DNA of 64,000 nucleotides from Nonomuraea endophytica (GCF_014203235.1 NZ_JACHIN010000001.1:434001-498000); one strand, 5' to 3'. Shown: positions 52,935 to 62,900, counted from the stretch's first letter. Notes: generated by a model from the letters alone, not told the origin. Numbers and translations are program-made.

Positions 52935-53992
52935 GCATCGTCTTCGCGTGCATGGACGCCGACACGCTCGGCGGCATCCAGCAGGTCACCCACACGCTGG
53001 CGCAGGGCCTGGCGGTGCGCGGCCACGACGTGCACGTCATCGGCCTGCACCGGGCGGCCACGCCGTTCCGCTACGTGGCCGAGCCGCGCTACCGCAAGCA
53101 CGTGGTCGGCCGCGGCCCCATGGGACCCGAGGGCCGGCTGGCCCGCCGGGCCGCCGACCGCCGGCTGCGCGCCGTCTTCGAGTCGGTGACGCCCGGCTTC
53201 GCCGTGCTGACCTCGCCCGGCGTGGTCACCCGCCTGGTCCCGATGCTGCCGCGCCGTCTGCGCCCGATCGGCCAGTACCACGGGTCGTACGAGCACGCCC
53301 GCGGCTCCTGGCACCTGGGCTCCATCCGCAGGCACTACCCCGAGCTCGACCAGGCCGTCTTCCTGAGCGATGACGACGCCTGGCTGTTCTCCGAGCACGC
53401 GCTGCTGCCGAACACCTGGTCCGTGCCCAACCCGCTGGCCGCCTGGCCGGCGAAGACCTCCCCGCTGAGCAACCCGAGGGTTCTGGGCGTGGGCAGGCTG
53501 GAGGGCGTCAAGCGCTTCGACCGCCTGATCAGCGCGTTCGCCCGGACCGGCAACCCCGGGTGGGAACTCCACCTGCTGGGCGACGGCGCCGAGGAGTCAC
53601 GCCTGCGCGCCCACGCCGAACGTGAGGGCGTCGCCGACCGCGTCGTCTTCCGCGGCCGGGTGCCGGCCGCGCAGATGCCCGCCGAGTACATGAACGCCGC
53701 CGTCCTGGCCCTGACCAGCGAGCACGAGGGCCTGCCCGTCGTCCTGCTGGAGGCGGCGGCGCACGGCGTGCCCGCGGTCGCCTTCGACGTCTCCGGCGGC
53801 GTCCGCTCGACAGGCCCGGAACTCGTTCCGGCGGGAGACGTGCGGAAGTTCGCCTCCGCCCTGTCCGACCTCATGTCCTCCCCGGACGAACGCCGCCGCC
53901 TGGGCGCCGCCGCCCGCGCCCGCGCCGCCGCCTTCCGCCTCGACCAGGTCCTCGACCGCTGGGAAACCCTCTTCGCCCACATGACCCGGTGA
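52931..53992 (+). CDS. Glycosyltransferase family 4
   Basis: The 353-residue GT-B enzyme starts MSIVFACMDADTLGGIQQVTHTLAQGLAVRGHDVHVIGLHR and has the GT4 donor-site LLGDGAEESRLRAHAEREGVADRVVFRGRV, SEHEGLPVVLLEAAAHGVPAVAFDV. Its sugar donor is probably UDP- or GDP-linked. The GTG start overlaps the GT2-TagF stop, so it belongs to the same wall-polymer transcript. It ends at a strong hairpin between convergent operons. Confidence 0.92.
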   Translation: MSIVFACMDADTLGGIQQVTHTLAQGLAVRGHDVHVIGLHRAATPFRYVAEPRYRKHVVGRGPMGPEGRLARRAADRRLRAVFESVTPGFAVLTSPGVVTRLVPMLPRRLRPIGQYHGSYEHARGSWHLGSIRRHYPELDQAVFLSDDDAWLFSEHALLPNTWSVPNPLAAWPAKTSPLSNPRVLGVGRLEGVKRFDRLISAFARTGNPGWELHLLGDGAEESRLRAHAEREGVADRVVFRGRVPAAQMPAEYMNAAVLALTSEHEGLPVVLLEAAAHGVPAVAFDVSGGVRSTGPELVPAGDVRKFASALSDLMSSPDERRRLGAAARARAAAFRLDQVLDRWETLFAHMTR

Positions 53993-53999
53993 ACGCGGA

Positions 54000-54023
54000 C
54001 GGCGGGGCCCGCGGGCCCCGCCG
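54000..54023. terminator. Bidirectional hairpin between convergent operons
   Basis: CGGCGGGGCC-CGCG-GGCCCCGCCG is a perfect 10-bp stem with a 4-base loop, 8 bp after the GT4 stop and 17 bp from the sulfotransferase stop. There is no T-run. It probably ends both the rightward and leftward wall-polymer operons. Confidence 0.7.
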
Positions 54024-54039
54024 TGGTCGAAGAGATGGG

Positions 54040-55083
54040 TCAGACGCGTTCGGTCAGCGGGGTTTCCGCGCGCTGCTGCGGGATGCCAGCCAGGGCGCGC
54101 TGGCCGGTGGTGAGCAGGGCGGCGACCGGGCTGGGCTCGCGCAGGCGGTTGATGCGGTCGCGCATGCCCTTGCGCATGCGCGAGGCCCGGCGCTTCTGCA
54201 TGGTCTTCTGGAAGGCCAGCACGTGCTCCTTGGCCGCCTTCTCGGTGCCGCTGAGCTCGTAGCCCATGGCCTCCAGGCGCTCGCCGAGCACCTGCTCGCA
54301 CAGCGCGATCTCCCAGTCCTCCAGGCGGGTGGACCAGCTGCCGACGCGGGACTTGGTGACCTCGCCGTGCGTGTTGCTGTGCCACACCTTGTGGACGGGC
54401 ACCGCCACCTGGGCGGCCTCGCGCGGCGAGAGCATCGCCTGGTCGAAGTCCTCCTCGAGGAAGTGGCAGAGCTTCTTCATCTCGGTGGTCGGGTCTTCGG
54501 TGAGGTCCTCGTAGCGCAGCTCGTAGTAGCTGTCCTCGGGCATCGACTTACGCAGCTTCGCCCCGGCGTCCATCGCCTCGGCCCAGGTGGAGACGGCGTG
54601 GAAGGAGTCCAGCGTGTACCAGGGCATCTCCTTCAGCGACGACACGCAGTCGCGGCCGTCCCTGATGAGGTGGACGAACTGGGCGTCGGGGAACAGACGC
54701 AGGAGCAGGTCGACCTGCTTGACGTAGCTGGGCCGCTTGTCGCCCCAGCGGGCCTTGCCGAACCGGTCGGCGTACATCCTGAAGGCGGTGCCGATGACCG
54801 AGCCGAGCGAGCCGGGCCCGTCGGCGGACTCCTGGACGTACTCGTCCTTGTCGATCTTGAGCTCGCGGAACTTGGTGTTCTTGTCGGTCGCGATCCACTG
54901 CGCCAGCGCCTGCCGCGCCGAGGCGACCCGCAGGTCCCCGAAAATGCGGCGCCGGTAGTAGGCCGGGACCAGGAAGCGGGTCTCCGGCGGCACCGCGATC
55001 CGCGGGTGCGAATGCAGCATGAGCTGCAGCATCGTGGTCCCTGAACGTGGACACCCGATGACGAATATCGGCCGATCCGACAT
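54040..55083 (-). CDS. PAPS-dependent sulfotransferase
   Basis: The 347-residue protein has the 5'-phosphosulfate loop IFVIGCPRSGTTMLQL (PRSGTT), the 3'-phosphate region FVHLIRDGRDCVSSLKEM, the KARWGDKRPSYV segment and the LRYEDLTEDP motif of the sulfotransferase_3 family. It would transfer sulfate from PAPS to a hydroxyl on a carbohydrate or lipid. It is 21 bp after the CDP-alcohol phosphotransferase gene in the leftward operon. This raises the possibility of a sulfated wall polymer or glycolipid. ATG 55083 is the start. Confidence 0.9.
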   Translation of the reverse strand: MSDRPIFVIGCPRSGTTMLQLMLHSHPRIAVPPETRFLVPAYYRRRIFGDLRVASARQALAQWIATDKNTKFRELKIDKDEYVQESADGPGSLGSVIGTAFRMYADRFGKARWGDKRPSYVKQVDLLLRLFPDAQFVHLIRDGRDCVSSLKEMPWYTLDSFHAVSTWAEAMDAGAKLRKSMPEDSYYELRYEDLTEDPTTEMKKLCHFLEEDFDQAMLSPREAAQVAVPVHKVWHSNTHGEVTKSRVGSWSTRLEDWEIALCEQVLGERLEAMGYELSGTEKAAKEHVLAFQKTMQKRRASRMRKGMRDRINRLREPSPVAALLTTGQRALAGIPQQRAETPLTERV

Positions 55084-55104
55084 AGCTTCGATACCCCCGA
55101 AAAC

Positions 55105-55911
55105 TTAGACGAGAACGTGCTCTCGGCTCTCCTGGGAGGACACGACGGCGAAGCGTCGCGCGAAGAGCCACATGCGATACACCAGGAAGATCTCGTTGGC
55201 CAGCAGCAGCACGCTGGCGGCTGCCGAGACCGGGATGAGCGCCGCCGCTCCGATGAGGGGCGCGACCACGAACACGGCGGCGTGGAACTCGATTCCGCTG
55301 ATGAGATGGGAGCGCACCCGCCGGCGCGCCAGGTACTTGTTGAGCCTGCGCATGAACGACGGGTGGCGCGCGGGCCGGACGACAACCTCCTCGGACACCG
55401 TGGGCTTGGGCGGCATGCCCTCCCTGATCGCCTCACGGACCCGCTTCATCTGCGGCGCGTTCACGTACCTGAACAGATCCAGTACGGCTACCGCCGCCCC
55501 CAGCACGATGAACTCGACGTTGTGCGTGAGCATGTACTGCCCGACGGCCAGCCCGGTGGCGCAGAACACCACCCGGACCCGGTCCCCCACGTAGTCGAGC
55601 CACAGGCCGAACGGCGTCCCCGTGCCCTTCAGCCGGGCGATCTTCCCGTCGACGCAGTCGATCATGAAGCTGAGGTAGAACACGACCGCCCCCGCGGCCA
55701 GTTCGTCAACCGCGAAGCAGGCCGCCGACACGAGGCCGAGGACCAGCGAGAAGACCGTGAGCGCGTTGGGTGTGACGCTCGTGCGGTTGGCGACGATCAA
55801 CGCGACCCGGCAGGCGACCGGGTCCACGAAGTACACGGTCCACCAGGAGTCTCTCCGCTTGCGTGTCGCGTAGACGTCATCGAGCGAATAGGTCCTCATG
55901 GATTCCAGCAT
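55105..55911 (-). CDS. CDP-alcohol phosphatidyltransferase
   Basis: The 268-residue polytopic enzyme has the family signature in DCVDGKIARLKGTGTPFGLWLDYVGD (D-G-x-x-A-R ... G-x-x-x-D-x-x-x-D) and several helices. These enzymes join a CDP-activated lipid or alcohol to an acceptor such as inositol phosphate, glycerol phosphate or another alcohol. Its presence in a TagF operon suggests synthesis of a lipid anchor or head group for the polymer. ATG 55911 is a compromise start; ATG 55899 and GTG 55917 are alternatives. Confidence 0.88.
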   Translation of the reverse strand: MLESMRTYSLDDVYATRKRRDSWWTVYFVDPVACRVALIVANRTSVTPNALTVFSLVLGLVSAACFAVDELAAGAVVFYLSFMIDCVDGKIARLKGTGTPFGLWLDYVGDRVRVVFCATGLAVGQYMLTHNVEFIVLGAAVAVLDLFRYVNAPQMKRVREAIREGMPPKPTVSEEVVVRPARHPSFMRRLNKYLARRRVRSHLISGIEFHAAVFVVAPLIGAAALIPVSAAASVLLLANEIFLVYRMWLFARRFAVVSSQESREHVLV

Positions 55912-55934
55912 GGCCACTCACGGTCGGGAACCGA

Positions 55935-58900
55935 TTACTCTCTGGAACTACTGGAAGATTTCCATGCCGCTTCTTGACCATCCCGGAAGACTCGGTCGAC
56001 CACACGGGCCGCCGCCAGGCCGTCGTCCAGGGGGCAGAACGTCCTGGCGAAGGCGGCGTACAGCCCGGCGTACTTCTCCTTGACCTCCTCGATGCCCGCC
56101 ACTGCCGCGATGACCTCGCCGGTCTCGCGCAGCAGCGGTCCCGGCGCCTCGGCCTCGAAGTCGAAGTAGAAGCCGCGCAGCGTGTCGCGGTAGTGCTCCA
56201 GGTCGTAGGTGTAGAAGAGCATGGGCTTGCCGGTGACGGCGAAGTCGAACATGGCCGAGGAGTAGTCGGTGATCAGAATGTCGGCCACCAGGAACAACTC
56301 CTGGATGTCCGGGTAGGCCGACACGTCGATCACCCGCGCGCCGGACACGCCGGGCCGGTCGGTGACGTTCGGGTGCGCCCGCAGCAGGAAGACGTGCTCA
56401 TCGCCGAGCTCGGCGGCCATCCTGGCGAGGTCGAGCCGCAGGTCGCAGCGGTATCTCCCGCGTGCGGAGAAGTCGTCGTCGCGCCAGGTCGGGGCATACA
56501 GCACCACCTTCTTCCCGTACGGCAGGCCGAGCCGCCGCCGCACCGCCTCGGCCTCCTCCGGCCGGTGGAGCACGTCGTTGCGCGGGTAGCCCGCCTCGAC
56601 CACCTCCCCCTCGAACCGGAACGCCCCCCGCAGCACGGGCGTGGACCAGGGGCTGGGCGACAGCAGGTGCGTCCACTGGCCCACCTCGGCGCGCAGCCGT
56701 TCCTTGTAGTCGGCGCGGGCGAACCTGACGGTCTCGATGTCGAAGCCGATGCGCTTCAGCGCGGTCCCGTGCCAGGTCTGCAGCACCACCTGGCCCTCCC
56801 GGCGGCGGAACCACCTGGGCAGGTGCGCGTTGGTGATCACGTAGCGGCTGCGCGCCAGCGCCTCGTAATAGGCGGCGCTGTTGGTCCGCACAGGAACCAG
56901 CCCGGCCGGCAGCTCCACCTGCCCGTCGCGCACGTTCCACAGCAGGTCGAACCCGGCGCCGCGGCGCGCGAGCTCCTCGCAGATCGCCCTGGGACTGTCG
57001 GAGAACTGCTTGCCGGTATAGGAGTCGAAGAAGACCGCCTCGCGCAGTTCCTCCTTCCGCACCCGCGGGTAGCGCACCTCGCGCAGCCTGCGCTGCCTGC
57101 GCTCGCCCCGCTCCTCTTTGGTCAGGTCGGAGCCGACCTTCAGCCCGACCTCGCCGCCGCCCCCGGCCGTCAGCTCCAGCTCGCGTCCCCCGGCCCGCAT
57201 CCCGCACGCGGGCGTGCGCACCTCCAGCTTGAGCGGCCGCCCGTCGTCCATGCGCAGACTCAGGGTGTACGCCCCCGCGGGCAGCGGCACCGCCCCGTCG
57301 AACCTGGGCACGCGCAGCACCGGCACCCGCGCCTCCAGCCGCCCGCCCGCGATCGTCACCGGGAAGCGCACGTCGGCGCCGTGGCTGGCGTGCCTGGCCG
57401 TCAGCTCGACCCGGCCGTCGCCGCCGCGGATGAGCGAGCCGCTCAGGGCCAGCGCGCCGTCATGGTCCCAGGCGGCCGACTCCAGGTGGAGCGTCTCCGG
57501 CTGTTCGCGCAGGGTGAGGTGGCCGGTGGGCGCGCGTTCGACGATGAGGTCGCGGCCCCCGACGGCGTGCCGGGCGCCCTCGGCGGCCAGGCTGATCGGG
57601 CCCACGCCCGGCACCTCGGCCCGCCAGCTCGCGGTGGTGTCGAGTCTCGGGTCGGCCAGGCCCCGGGCGGGCAGCAGGTCGCGTACGTCCACGGCGAACT
57701 CGATCGTGCTCCCGCGCACGACGGCGGGACAGCGCCGGACGACCTCTCCCGGAGTCCTGATGAGCACGACCTCGGGTGCGGGTCCGGACAGTTCCCCACG
57801 GAAGATCAGCCCGTGGCCGTCGAGCCGGTGCGCGGTGACCGCCGCCGCCTGTTTTCCCGAGTGGACGCGGAAGCATCCGGTCTCCGACCACGAGAACCAG
57901 ACCTGGCCGTGGGCGGTCTCGAAGATCCCGCCGCGCGTCGGCTGGGCGCCGGGCGACTCGGCCAGCCTGGCGCTCCTGCGCCGCCCCCGGTTGGTCACCG
58001 TGAGCTCGACGTGCCAGTCGGCGGCCCCGGCGGGCAGCGCCGCCGGGTCGATGACCGTGCGGAAGCCGCTCCAGTCCTTGCCCGGGGTGGTGATCGAGCG
58101 GGTGAGGAACGTCGTGACCGGCAGCGTGATCCGCGCGCCGGTGCCGTCGTCGACCAGGTGGGCGCGGACCTGCTGGTGGATGCGCTTGAGCGGGCTGAGG
58201 TGGCGCAGGGTGGCGCGGCCCTCGATAACCAGCCGGCCGTCCTCGGCGCGCAGGGAGTCGATCTTGTGGGTGGCCTCCAGGTCGCTGTGGTGCAGCCGGG
58301 TGGCCGAGTACGGCAGCGCGACCGGGGGGTCGAGGTGATAGGCGTGCAGGCGGCCGCGGACCCGGGCGGCCGCCTTGGTGGCCGCCTCCCATTCCAGGAA
58401 CTCCAGCAGGTCGTCGATCCGGCGGGCGCGCACCAGCTCCCACTTCGCCCGGCGGTCGGCGGGCAGGGCGGCCAGGACGCGGGGCCGTACCGTGGCGAGG
58501 TAGTCGCCCGTGAGGTCGAGGAAGCGGGCGCGGTAGTCGTGATCGCCGTGCGGCAGCGAGCCGAGAAGGGCGGGCAGGTCGCTCCGCAGCACCATGTGGT
58601 CCCAGGCGTCGATCCGGTCACCCCAGCCGTTGCCCCCGAGGAAGGCGCGCACGCAGCGGACGAAGCCGACCCTGTCCTCGACCGTCTTCACGCTGGCCCG
58701 TTCCCCGGCGCCCTCCTCCCGCTCGCGCCACAGGTAGACGGGCACCGAGGTCATGTCCACGGAGCCCGCGCCGAAGTGGCCGCGCAGGGCCACGAAGGTG
58801 TCATCACACGGGACGCCCTCCGGCATGGTCAGGCCGTAGTGGTCCCAGAACGCGCGCCGCCACATCTTGTTCGTCACCTGCCGGTCCATGAGCAGGATCT

Positions 58901-59345
58901 CGTGCCGGGTGACGTGGGTGCGCAGGCGCGGGTCGCGGAAGATCTCGCGGTGCGGGCCCGAGGGGTGGACCGAGCGGGAGGTGAAGCGCCGCACGTTCCC
59001 CGACACCAGGTCGGAGCCGGTCGTGTCCAGGATGGCGGTCATGGTCTCCAGCGCGTGGCGCGGAAGCAGGTCCGCGCCGTCCAGGAAGACCAGGAACTCG
59101 CCGCCGGCCTCCTCCACCCCGGTGTTGCGGGCCGCCCCGAGGCCGCCGTGCCCGCGCCTGAACAGCCGGAAGCGGCGGTCCTCCGCGGCGAAGCGGGCGG
59201 CCACGGCGGCGCCGTCGTCGGACGAACCGTCGTCCACCATGACGACGTCGAAGTCCCGCCAGGTCTGGGCCTGCAGCGACTCCAGACAGGCGGCCAGGTA
59301 CGGCTCGGCATCGTGGAACGGGACGACGATGCTCACTCGGGCCAA
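55935..59345 (-). CDS. Giant GT2 / beta-module / TagF protein, altered DXD
   Basis: The 1136-residue protein has a GT2 domain (ARVSIVVPFHDAEPYLAACLESL; FLDGADLLPRH), a beta-rich middle (about 300-740, with KDWSGFRTVIDPAALPAG) and a TagF domain (about 770-1120; TWHGTALKRIGFD with His859, LYAPTWRDD, LLRAHPNVTD, ITDYSSAMFDFAVTGKPML). The usual DSDD reads DGAD, so the GT2 part may be inactive or changed. TTG 59345 has GGAGG at about six bases. It is the third gene of the leftward operon, 33 bp after the next giant protein. Confidence 0.88.
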   Translation of the reverse strand: MARVSIVVPFHDAEPYLAACLESLQAQTWRDFDVVMVDDGSSDDGAAVAARFAAEDRRFRLFRRGHGGLGAARNTGVEEAGGEFLVFLDGADLLPRHALETMTAILDTTGSDLVSGNVRRFTSRSVHPSGPHREIFRDPRLRTHVTRHEILLMDRQVTNKMWRRAFWDHYGLTMPEGVPCDDTFVALRGHFGAGSVDMTSVPVYLWREREEGAGERASVKTVEDRVGFVRCVRAFLGGNGWGDRIDAWDHMVLRSDLPALLGSLPHGDHDYRARFLDLTGDYLATVRPRVLAALPADRRAKWELVRARRIDDLLEFLEWEAATKAAARVRGRLHAYHLDPPVALPYSATRLHHSDLEATHKIDSLRAEDGRLVIEGRATLRHLSPLKRIHQQVRAHLVDDGTGARITLPVTTFLTRSITTPGKDWSGFRTVIDPAALPAGAADWHVELTVTNRGRRRSARLAESPGAQPTRGGIFETAHGQVWFSWSETGCFRVHSGKQAAAVTAHRLDGHGLIFRGELSGPAPEVVLIRTPGEVVRRCPAVVRGSTIEFAVDVRDLLPARGLADPRLDTTASWRAEVPGVGPISLAAEGARHAVGGRDLIVERAPTGHLTLREQPETLHLESAAWDHDGALALSGSLIRGGDGRVELTARHASHGADVRFPVTIAGGRLEARVPVLRVPRFDGAVPLPAGAYTLSLRMDDGRPLKLEVRTPACGMRAGGRELELTAGGGGEVGLKVGSDLTKEERGERRQRRLREVRYPRVRKEELREAVFFDSYTGKQFSDSPRAICEELARRGAGFDLLWNVRDGQVELPAGLVPVRTNSAAYYEALARSRYVITNAHLPRWFRRREGQVVLQTWHGTALKRIGFDIETVRFARADYKERLRAEVGQWTHLLSPSPWSTPVLRGAFRFEGEVVEAGYPRNDVLHRPEEAEAVRRRLGLPYGKKVVLYAPTWRDDDFSARGRYRCDLRLDLARMAAELGDEHVFLLRAHPNVTDRPGVSGARVIDVSAYPDIQELFLVADILITDYSSAMFDFAVTGKPMLFYTYDLEHYRDTLRGFYFDFEAEAPGPLLRETGEVIAAVAGIEEVKEKYAGLYAAFARTFCPLDDGLAAARVVDRVFRDGQEAAWKSSSSSRE

Positions 59346-59378
59346 GATGGACCTCCAGGTCAGATGCGGACTTCGGCG

Positions 59379-62300
59379 CTAGCGGCCGAAGACTCGGTTC
59401 ACCACCCGCGCCGCCGCGCCGCCGTCGTCGAGCTCGCAGAACCGCTCACGGAAGCCCCGGTGAGCCGCCGCGTAGTCGGCCGTGACGCCGTCGAGGTCGG
59501 CCAGCGCCCCGATCAGCGCCTCGGAGTCGCGCACCAGCGGCCCCGGCGCCCCCGCCTCCAGGTCGAAGTAGAACCCGCGCAGCTCGTCGCGGTAGCGCTC
59601 CAGGTCGTAGGTGAAGAAGACCATGGGCTTGCCGGTGACCGCGAAGTCGAACATCACCGAGGAGTAGTCGGTGACCAGCGCGTCGGCGGCCAGGTAGAGC
59701 TCGGCGACGTCGGGGTGGCGGGTCACGTCCACCACGAACCCGTCGCTGGCCGGGATCCCGGCGGTGACGTTGCTGTGCCCGCGCACCAGCAGCACCGTGT
59801 CATCGCCCAGCTCTGCCCTGGCCCGGTCCAGGTCGACGCGCAGGTCGAAGCGGTAGCGGCCGTGCGCGTGCTCGTCGTCGCGCCAGGTCGGCGCGTAGAG
59901 CACGGCCCGCTTGCCGTCGGGCACGCCCAGCGCCCTGCGCACCGCCCTGCCGCGCTCGTCGGCGCCGGGCGCGAGCAGCGCGTCGTTGCGCGGGTAGCCG
60001 CACTCGACGACCTCGCCCTCGAAGCGGAAGGCCCTGCGCATGATGGGCGTGCTGAAGGCGTTGGGCGAGATCAGAAGGTCCCACTGGCGCACGTCGGCGG
60101 CGAAGCGCTCCAGGTAGGCGGCGCCCTCCGCGCTGAGCACGGCGTCCATGTCGAACCCGATGCGCTTCAGCGGCGTGCCGTGCCAGGTCTGCGTGTAGAC
60201 CTGCCCCGGCCGCTTGCTGAACCAGGCGGGCAGCGTGCTGTTGGCCACGATGTAGCGGGCCGTGGCCAGCGCCTCGACGTGCTCCCTGCTGTCACGCACC
60301 ACCGACCGCGCCCCCACCGGTACGGCGAAGCGCCCCTCCCTGCGCACCCAGACGAGGTCGAGACCGCTCCCGGCCAGGGCTTCGAAGATGGCCCGCGGGC
60401 TGTCGGAGCACTGCTTGCCCTCCCAGCTGTCGAACACGACGCACTCGCGCACCGGCTCCCGGCGCAGCGCCGGATACACCTCCTGCTCCAGCACGCGGCG
60501 GGCGTACCGGCCGCGTTCGTCGTCGGCCAGCGCCTGCCTGATGTTGAGCAGGAGCGCGCCGGAGTCGGCCGAGCGCGGCGCGTACTCCAGGTCGTCGTGC
60601 ACGCGGGCGGCGGGCAGCGGTGCGGCGCCGTCGGTGACGACCGGGCCGCCGTGGTCGTCGAGGAGTTCCCAGGCGCCGGGCAGCATGCCGGCCGGGTTCA
60701 GCACGGCGCGGAAACAGTCGCCGTCCCACGTGACCTCGAACGGGTGGGCGTCGCCCTCGATCCGCCGACCGGCCCGCAGCCCGGCCGGGCCGCCGAAGTG
60801 GTGCCCGGTGACGACCAGTTCGCCGGCGGCCGTCCAGTGGGCTTCGGCCAGGACGGGGCGGTGGGGGCGCAGGACGAGGTCGGCGGAGCCGTACCCGGTC
60901 TGGGTGAGGACCGCCTCCTGCTCGCCGACGCGCACGCGGACGGGCGGCAGGTCGTCGGCGGCGAGCGGGAGTTGTTCCTCGCTCGCCTCGAAGGACAGGC
61001 TCCAGCGGCTGTCCTCGCCCTCCCACAGCATGGGGTCGGCGAGCGGGCTCCTCGGCGGGTCGGCGAGCTCGGCGGCGGGGATCGTCACGGTGAAGGTCTG
61101 GTGGCGCTCGTCCTCGGGGGTGAAGGTGGCCAGGCGGCGTAGCTCGGCCCCGTCGCGCCGCCTGGTGAGCACGAGGGCGGGCGGTTCCGCGCTGGCCAGG
61201 CGCCTGATCCAGCCTTCGACGAGCAGCCCGTCCACGGTCGGACGGCAGGTGGTGACGACCGCCTTCGGCTTGCGGACCCGGATCTGGAAACGTCCCGACT
61301 CGGTGAAGAGCGGGCGGACCCAGCAGCGCTCGCCCACGGCGCGGGCGGCCGGGCGGCGCTCGGCGACGTCGGGCGACAGGCCGGCGAGGCCTTCCCTGGC
61401 CTGTCCCCCGGCGGTGACGGCTACGCGAAGCTCCCAGGTGCCGGGAGCCCAGCGGTCTCCTGTCTTCAGCACGGACGCGGGCACCTCGGCCGTGAAGCCC
61501 GACCAGTCGAGGCAGACGTGCGACTGCCCGGAGGCGGCGGTGACGTCGGGCCGCCGCTCGCGCGCGAGCTTGAGCGTGACCCGGGTGCCGGAGCGGGTGT
61601 CCTGCAGCCACGCGCGCAGCCCGTCACGCTCGGCCATCTCCAGCCGTTCGATGTAGGCGTGGCCGCGGATGCGCAGGGTCTCGCCGTGCCAGGCGGCCGC
61701 GTCGACCTTGGCCCGCAGCGACAGGTCGCGCTCGGCGCGCAGGAGCGGCTCGGGCACCCGTCCGCCGGCCTCGGGCAGGTCGTGCAGCAGGCGGCGGCGC
61801 AGCAGGCCCCGGCGCACGATGCCGGCGGGCTCCTTGGCGCGGCGCTCGGCCTGCAGCGCCCTGAGCAGCGCGTCCAGGTCACCGTCGGCGGCCAGCGAGT
61901 ACTTCGCGCGGTGGGCGGGGCTGAGCTCGGCGATGACGGCCGCGTCCACCGTGTTCAGGTATCCGGCGGCGAGGTCGAGCAAGGTGACTCGGTCCTCGGG
62001 AGAGGCGGCGGGCAGCGCCTCGATCACCCGCCGGACGTCGCCGATGAGGACGGTCCGGTCGAAGGCGTTCTTCAGCTCGGGCGCCTCGGCGGCGAAGAAG
62101 CCGGCCACCTCGTGCAGGCCGCCGACCCGGCTGCGGAGGTTGGTCAGGTCGCCGTCGCGCTGGGTGATGGACGGCGCGCCGGCCCCGTCGCGCCGGCGGT
62201 AGTAGTAGACGACGTCCCTGACCACGTCGGCGGTCCCGGCCGCGACGTGGGCGCGCATGGTGACCGGCACGTCCTCGTACAGGCCCGGCGGGAAGGCGAA

Positions 62301-62819
62301 ACCGTGCGCGTCCCAGAAGGTCCGGCGGAACACCTTGTTCCACGCCGAGCGGTCCCACAGCAGGCGGTTGTCCCTGCGCACGTGGGTGCGCAGGCGGTCG
62401 GCGTGGAACAGCCCGCGCGGCAGCCACGAGCGGTGCACGCCGTTCGCGCCGAACGTGCGCACGTCGCCGGAGGCCAGGTCGGAGCCGGTGCTCTCCAGCG
62501 AGCTGACGAGCAGGTCGTAGGCCTGGGGCGGCAGGAGGTCGTCGCTGTCGGCGAAGGCGAGGTACTGACCGGCGGCCTGGCGCGCCCCGGTGTTGCGCGC
62601 CGGCCCGAGCCCCTGGTTCTCCTGCTGGATCAGGCGGAAACGGGGGTCGCGGGCGGCGTACTCCTTGGCGATGACGGCGCTGCCGTCGGGCGAGCCGTCG
62701 TCGACCATGACGACCTCGATGCCGGTCAGCGTCTGCCGGGCGAGCGACTCCAGGCAGGGCCGGAGGTATCGCTCCACGTTGTAGAAGGGGACGACAATAC
62801 TGATCTTCGGGCAACCCAT
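59379..62819 (-). CDS. Giant GT2 / beta-module / TagF protein
   Basis: The 1146-residue paralogue of the next gene has GT2 (KISIVVPFYNVERYLRPCLESL; DSDDLLPPQ intact), a beta-rich middle (about 370-770; HVCLDWSGFTAEVPASVL) and TagF (about 800-1130; TWHGTPLKRIGFD with His880, LYAPTWRDDEHAHGRY, LVTDYSSVMFDFAVTGKPMVFF). The second conserved His segment is LVRGHSNVTA, where HP is usual. ATG 62819 is preceded by AGGATG; ATG 62861 would add 14 residues. It would extend or modify a polyol-phosphate polymer. Confidence 0.88.
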   Translation of the reverse strand: MGCPKISIVVPFYNVERYLRPCLESLARQTLTGIEVVMVDDGSPDGSAVIAKEYAARDPRFRLIQQENQGLGPARNTGARQAAGQYLAFADSDDLLPPQAYDLLVSSLESTGSDLASGDVRTFGANGVHRSWLPRGLFHADRLRTHVRRDNRLLWDRSAWNKVFRRTFWDAHGFAFPPGLYEDVPVTMRAHVAAGTADVVRDVVYYYRRRDGAGAPSITQRDGDLTNLRSRVGGLHEVAGFFAAEAPELKNAFDRTVLIGDVRRVIEALPAASPEDRVTLLDLAAGYLNTVDAAVIAELSPAHRAKYSLAADGDLDALLRALQAERRAKEPAGIVRRGLLRRRLLHDLPEAGGRVPEPLLRAERDLSLRAKVDAAAWHGETLRIRGHAYIERLEMAERDGLRAWLQDTRSGTRVTLKLARERRPDVTAASGQSHVCLDWSGFTAEVPASVLKTGDRWAPGTWELRVAVTAGGQAREGLAGLSPDVAERRPAARAVGERCWVRPLFTESGRFQIRVRKPKAVVTTCRPTVDGLLVEGWIRRLASAEPPALVLTRRRDGAELRRLATFTPEDERHQTFTVTIPAAELADPPRSPLADPMLWEGEDSRWSLSFEASEEQLPLAADDLPPVRVRVGEQEAVLTQTGYGSADLVLRPHRPVLAEAHWTAAGELVVTGHHFGGPAGLRAGRRIEGDAHPFEVTWDGDCFRAVLNPAGMLPGAWELLDDHGGPVVTDGAAPLPAARVHDDLEYAPRSADSGALLLNIRQALADDERGRYARRVLEQEVYPALRREPVRECVVFDSWEGKQCSDSPRAIFEALAGSGLDLVWVRREGRFAVPVGARSVVRDSREHVEALATARYIVANSTLPAWFSKRPGQVYTQTWHGTPLKRIGFDMDAVLSAEGAAYLERFAADVRQWDLLISPNAFSTPIMRRAFRFEGEVVECGYPRNDALLAPGADERGRAVRRALGVPDGKRAVLYAPTWRDDEHAHGRYRFDLRVDLDRARAELGDDTVLLVRGHSNVTAGIPASDGFVVDVTRHPDVAELYLAADALVTDYSSVMFDFAVTGKPMVFFTYDLERYRDELRGFYFDLEAGAPGPLVRDSEALIGALADLDGVTADYAAAHRGFRERFCELDDGGAAARVVNRVFGR

Positions 62820-62900
62820 GGGTCCAGCATCCTGAGGACGTACCGGGCGTGGCGCCGGCATCGCGATCAGCCGGGGCTCCCGTTGCCGAGATTTGGCGTC

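Noticed and set aside
55863..61142. A 1759-codon open frame on the plus strand across the giant TagF genes
   Set aside because: It is antisense to two well-supported TagF proteins, rich in Arg/Gly/Pro/Gln and has no family motif. Such frames are usual in DNA of this GC content.
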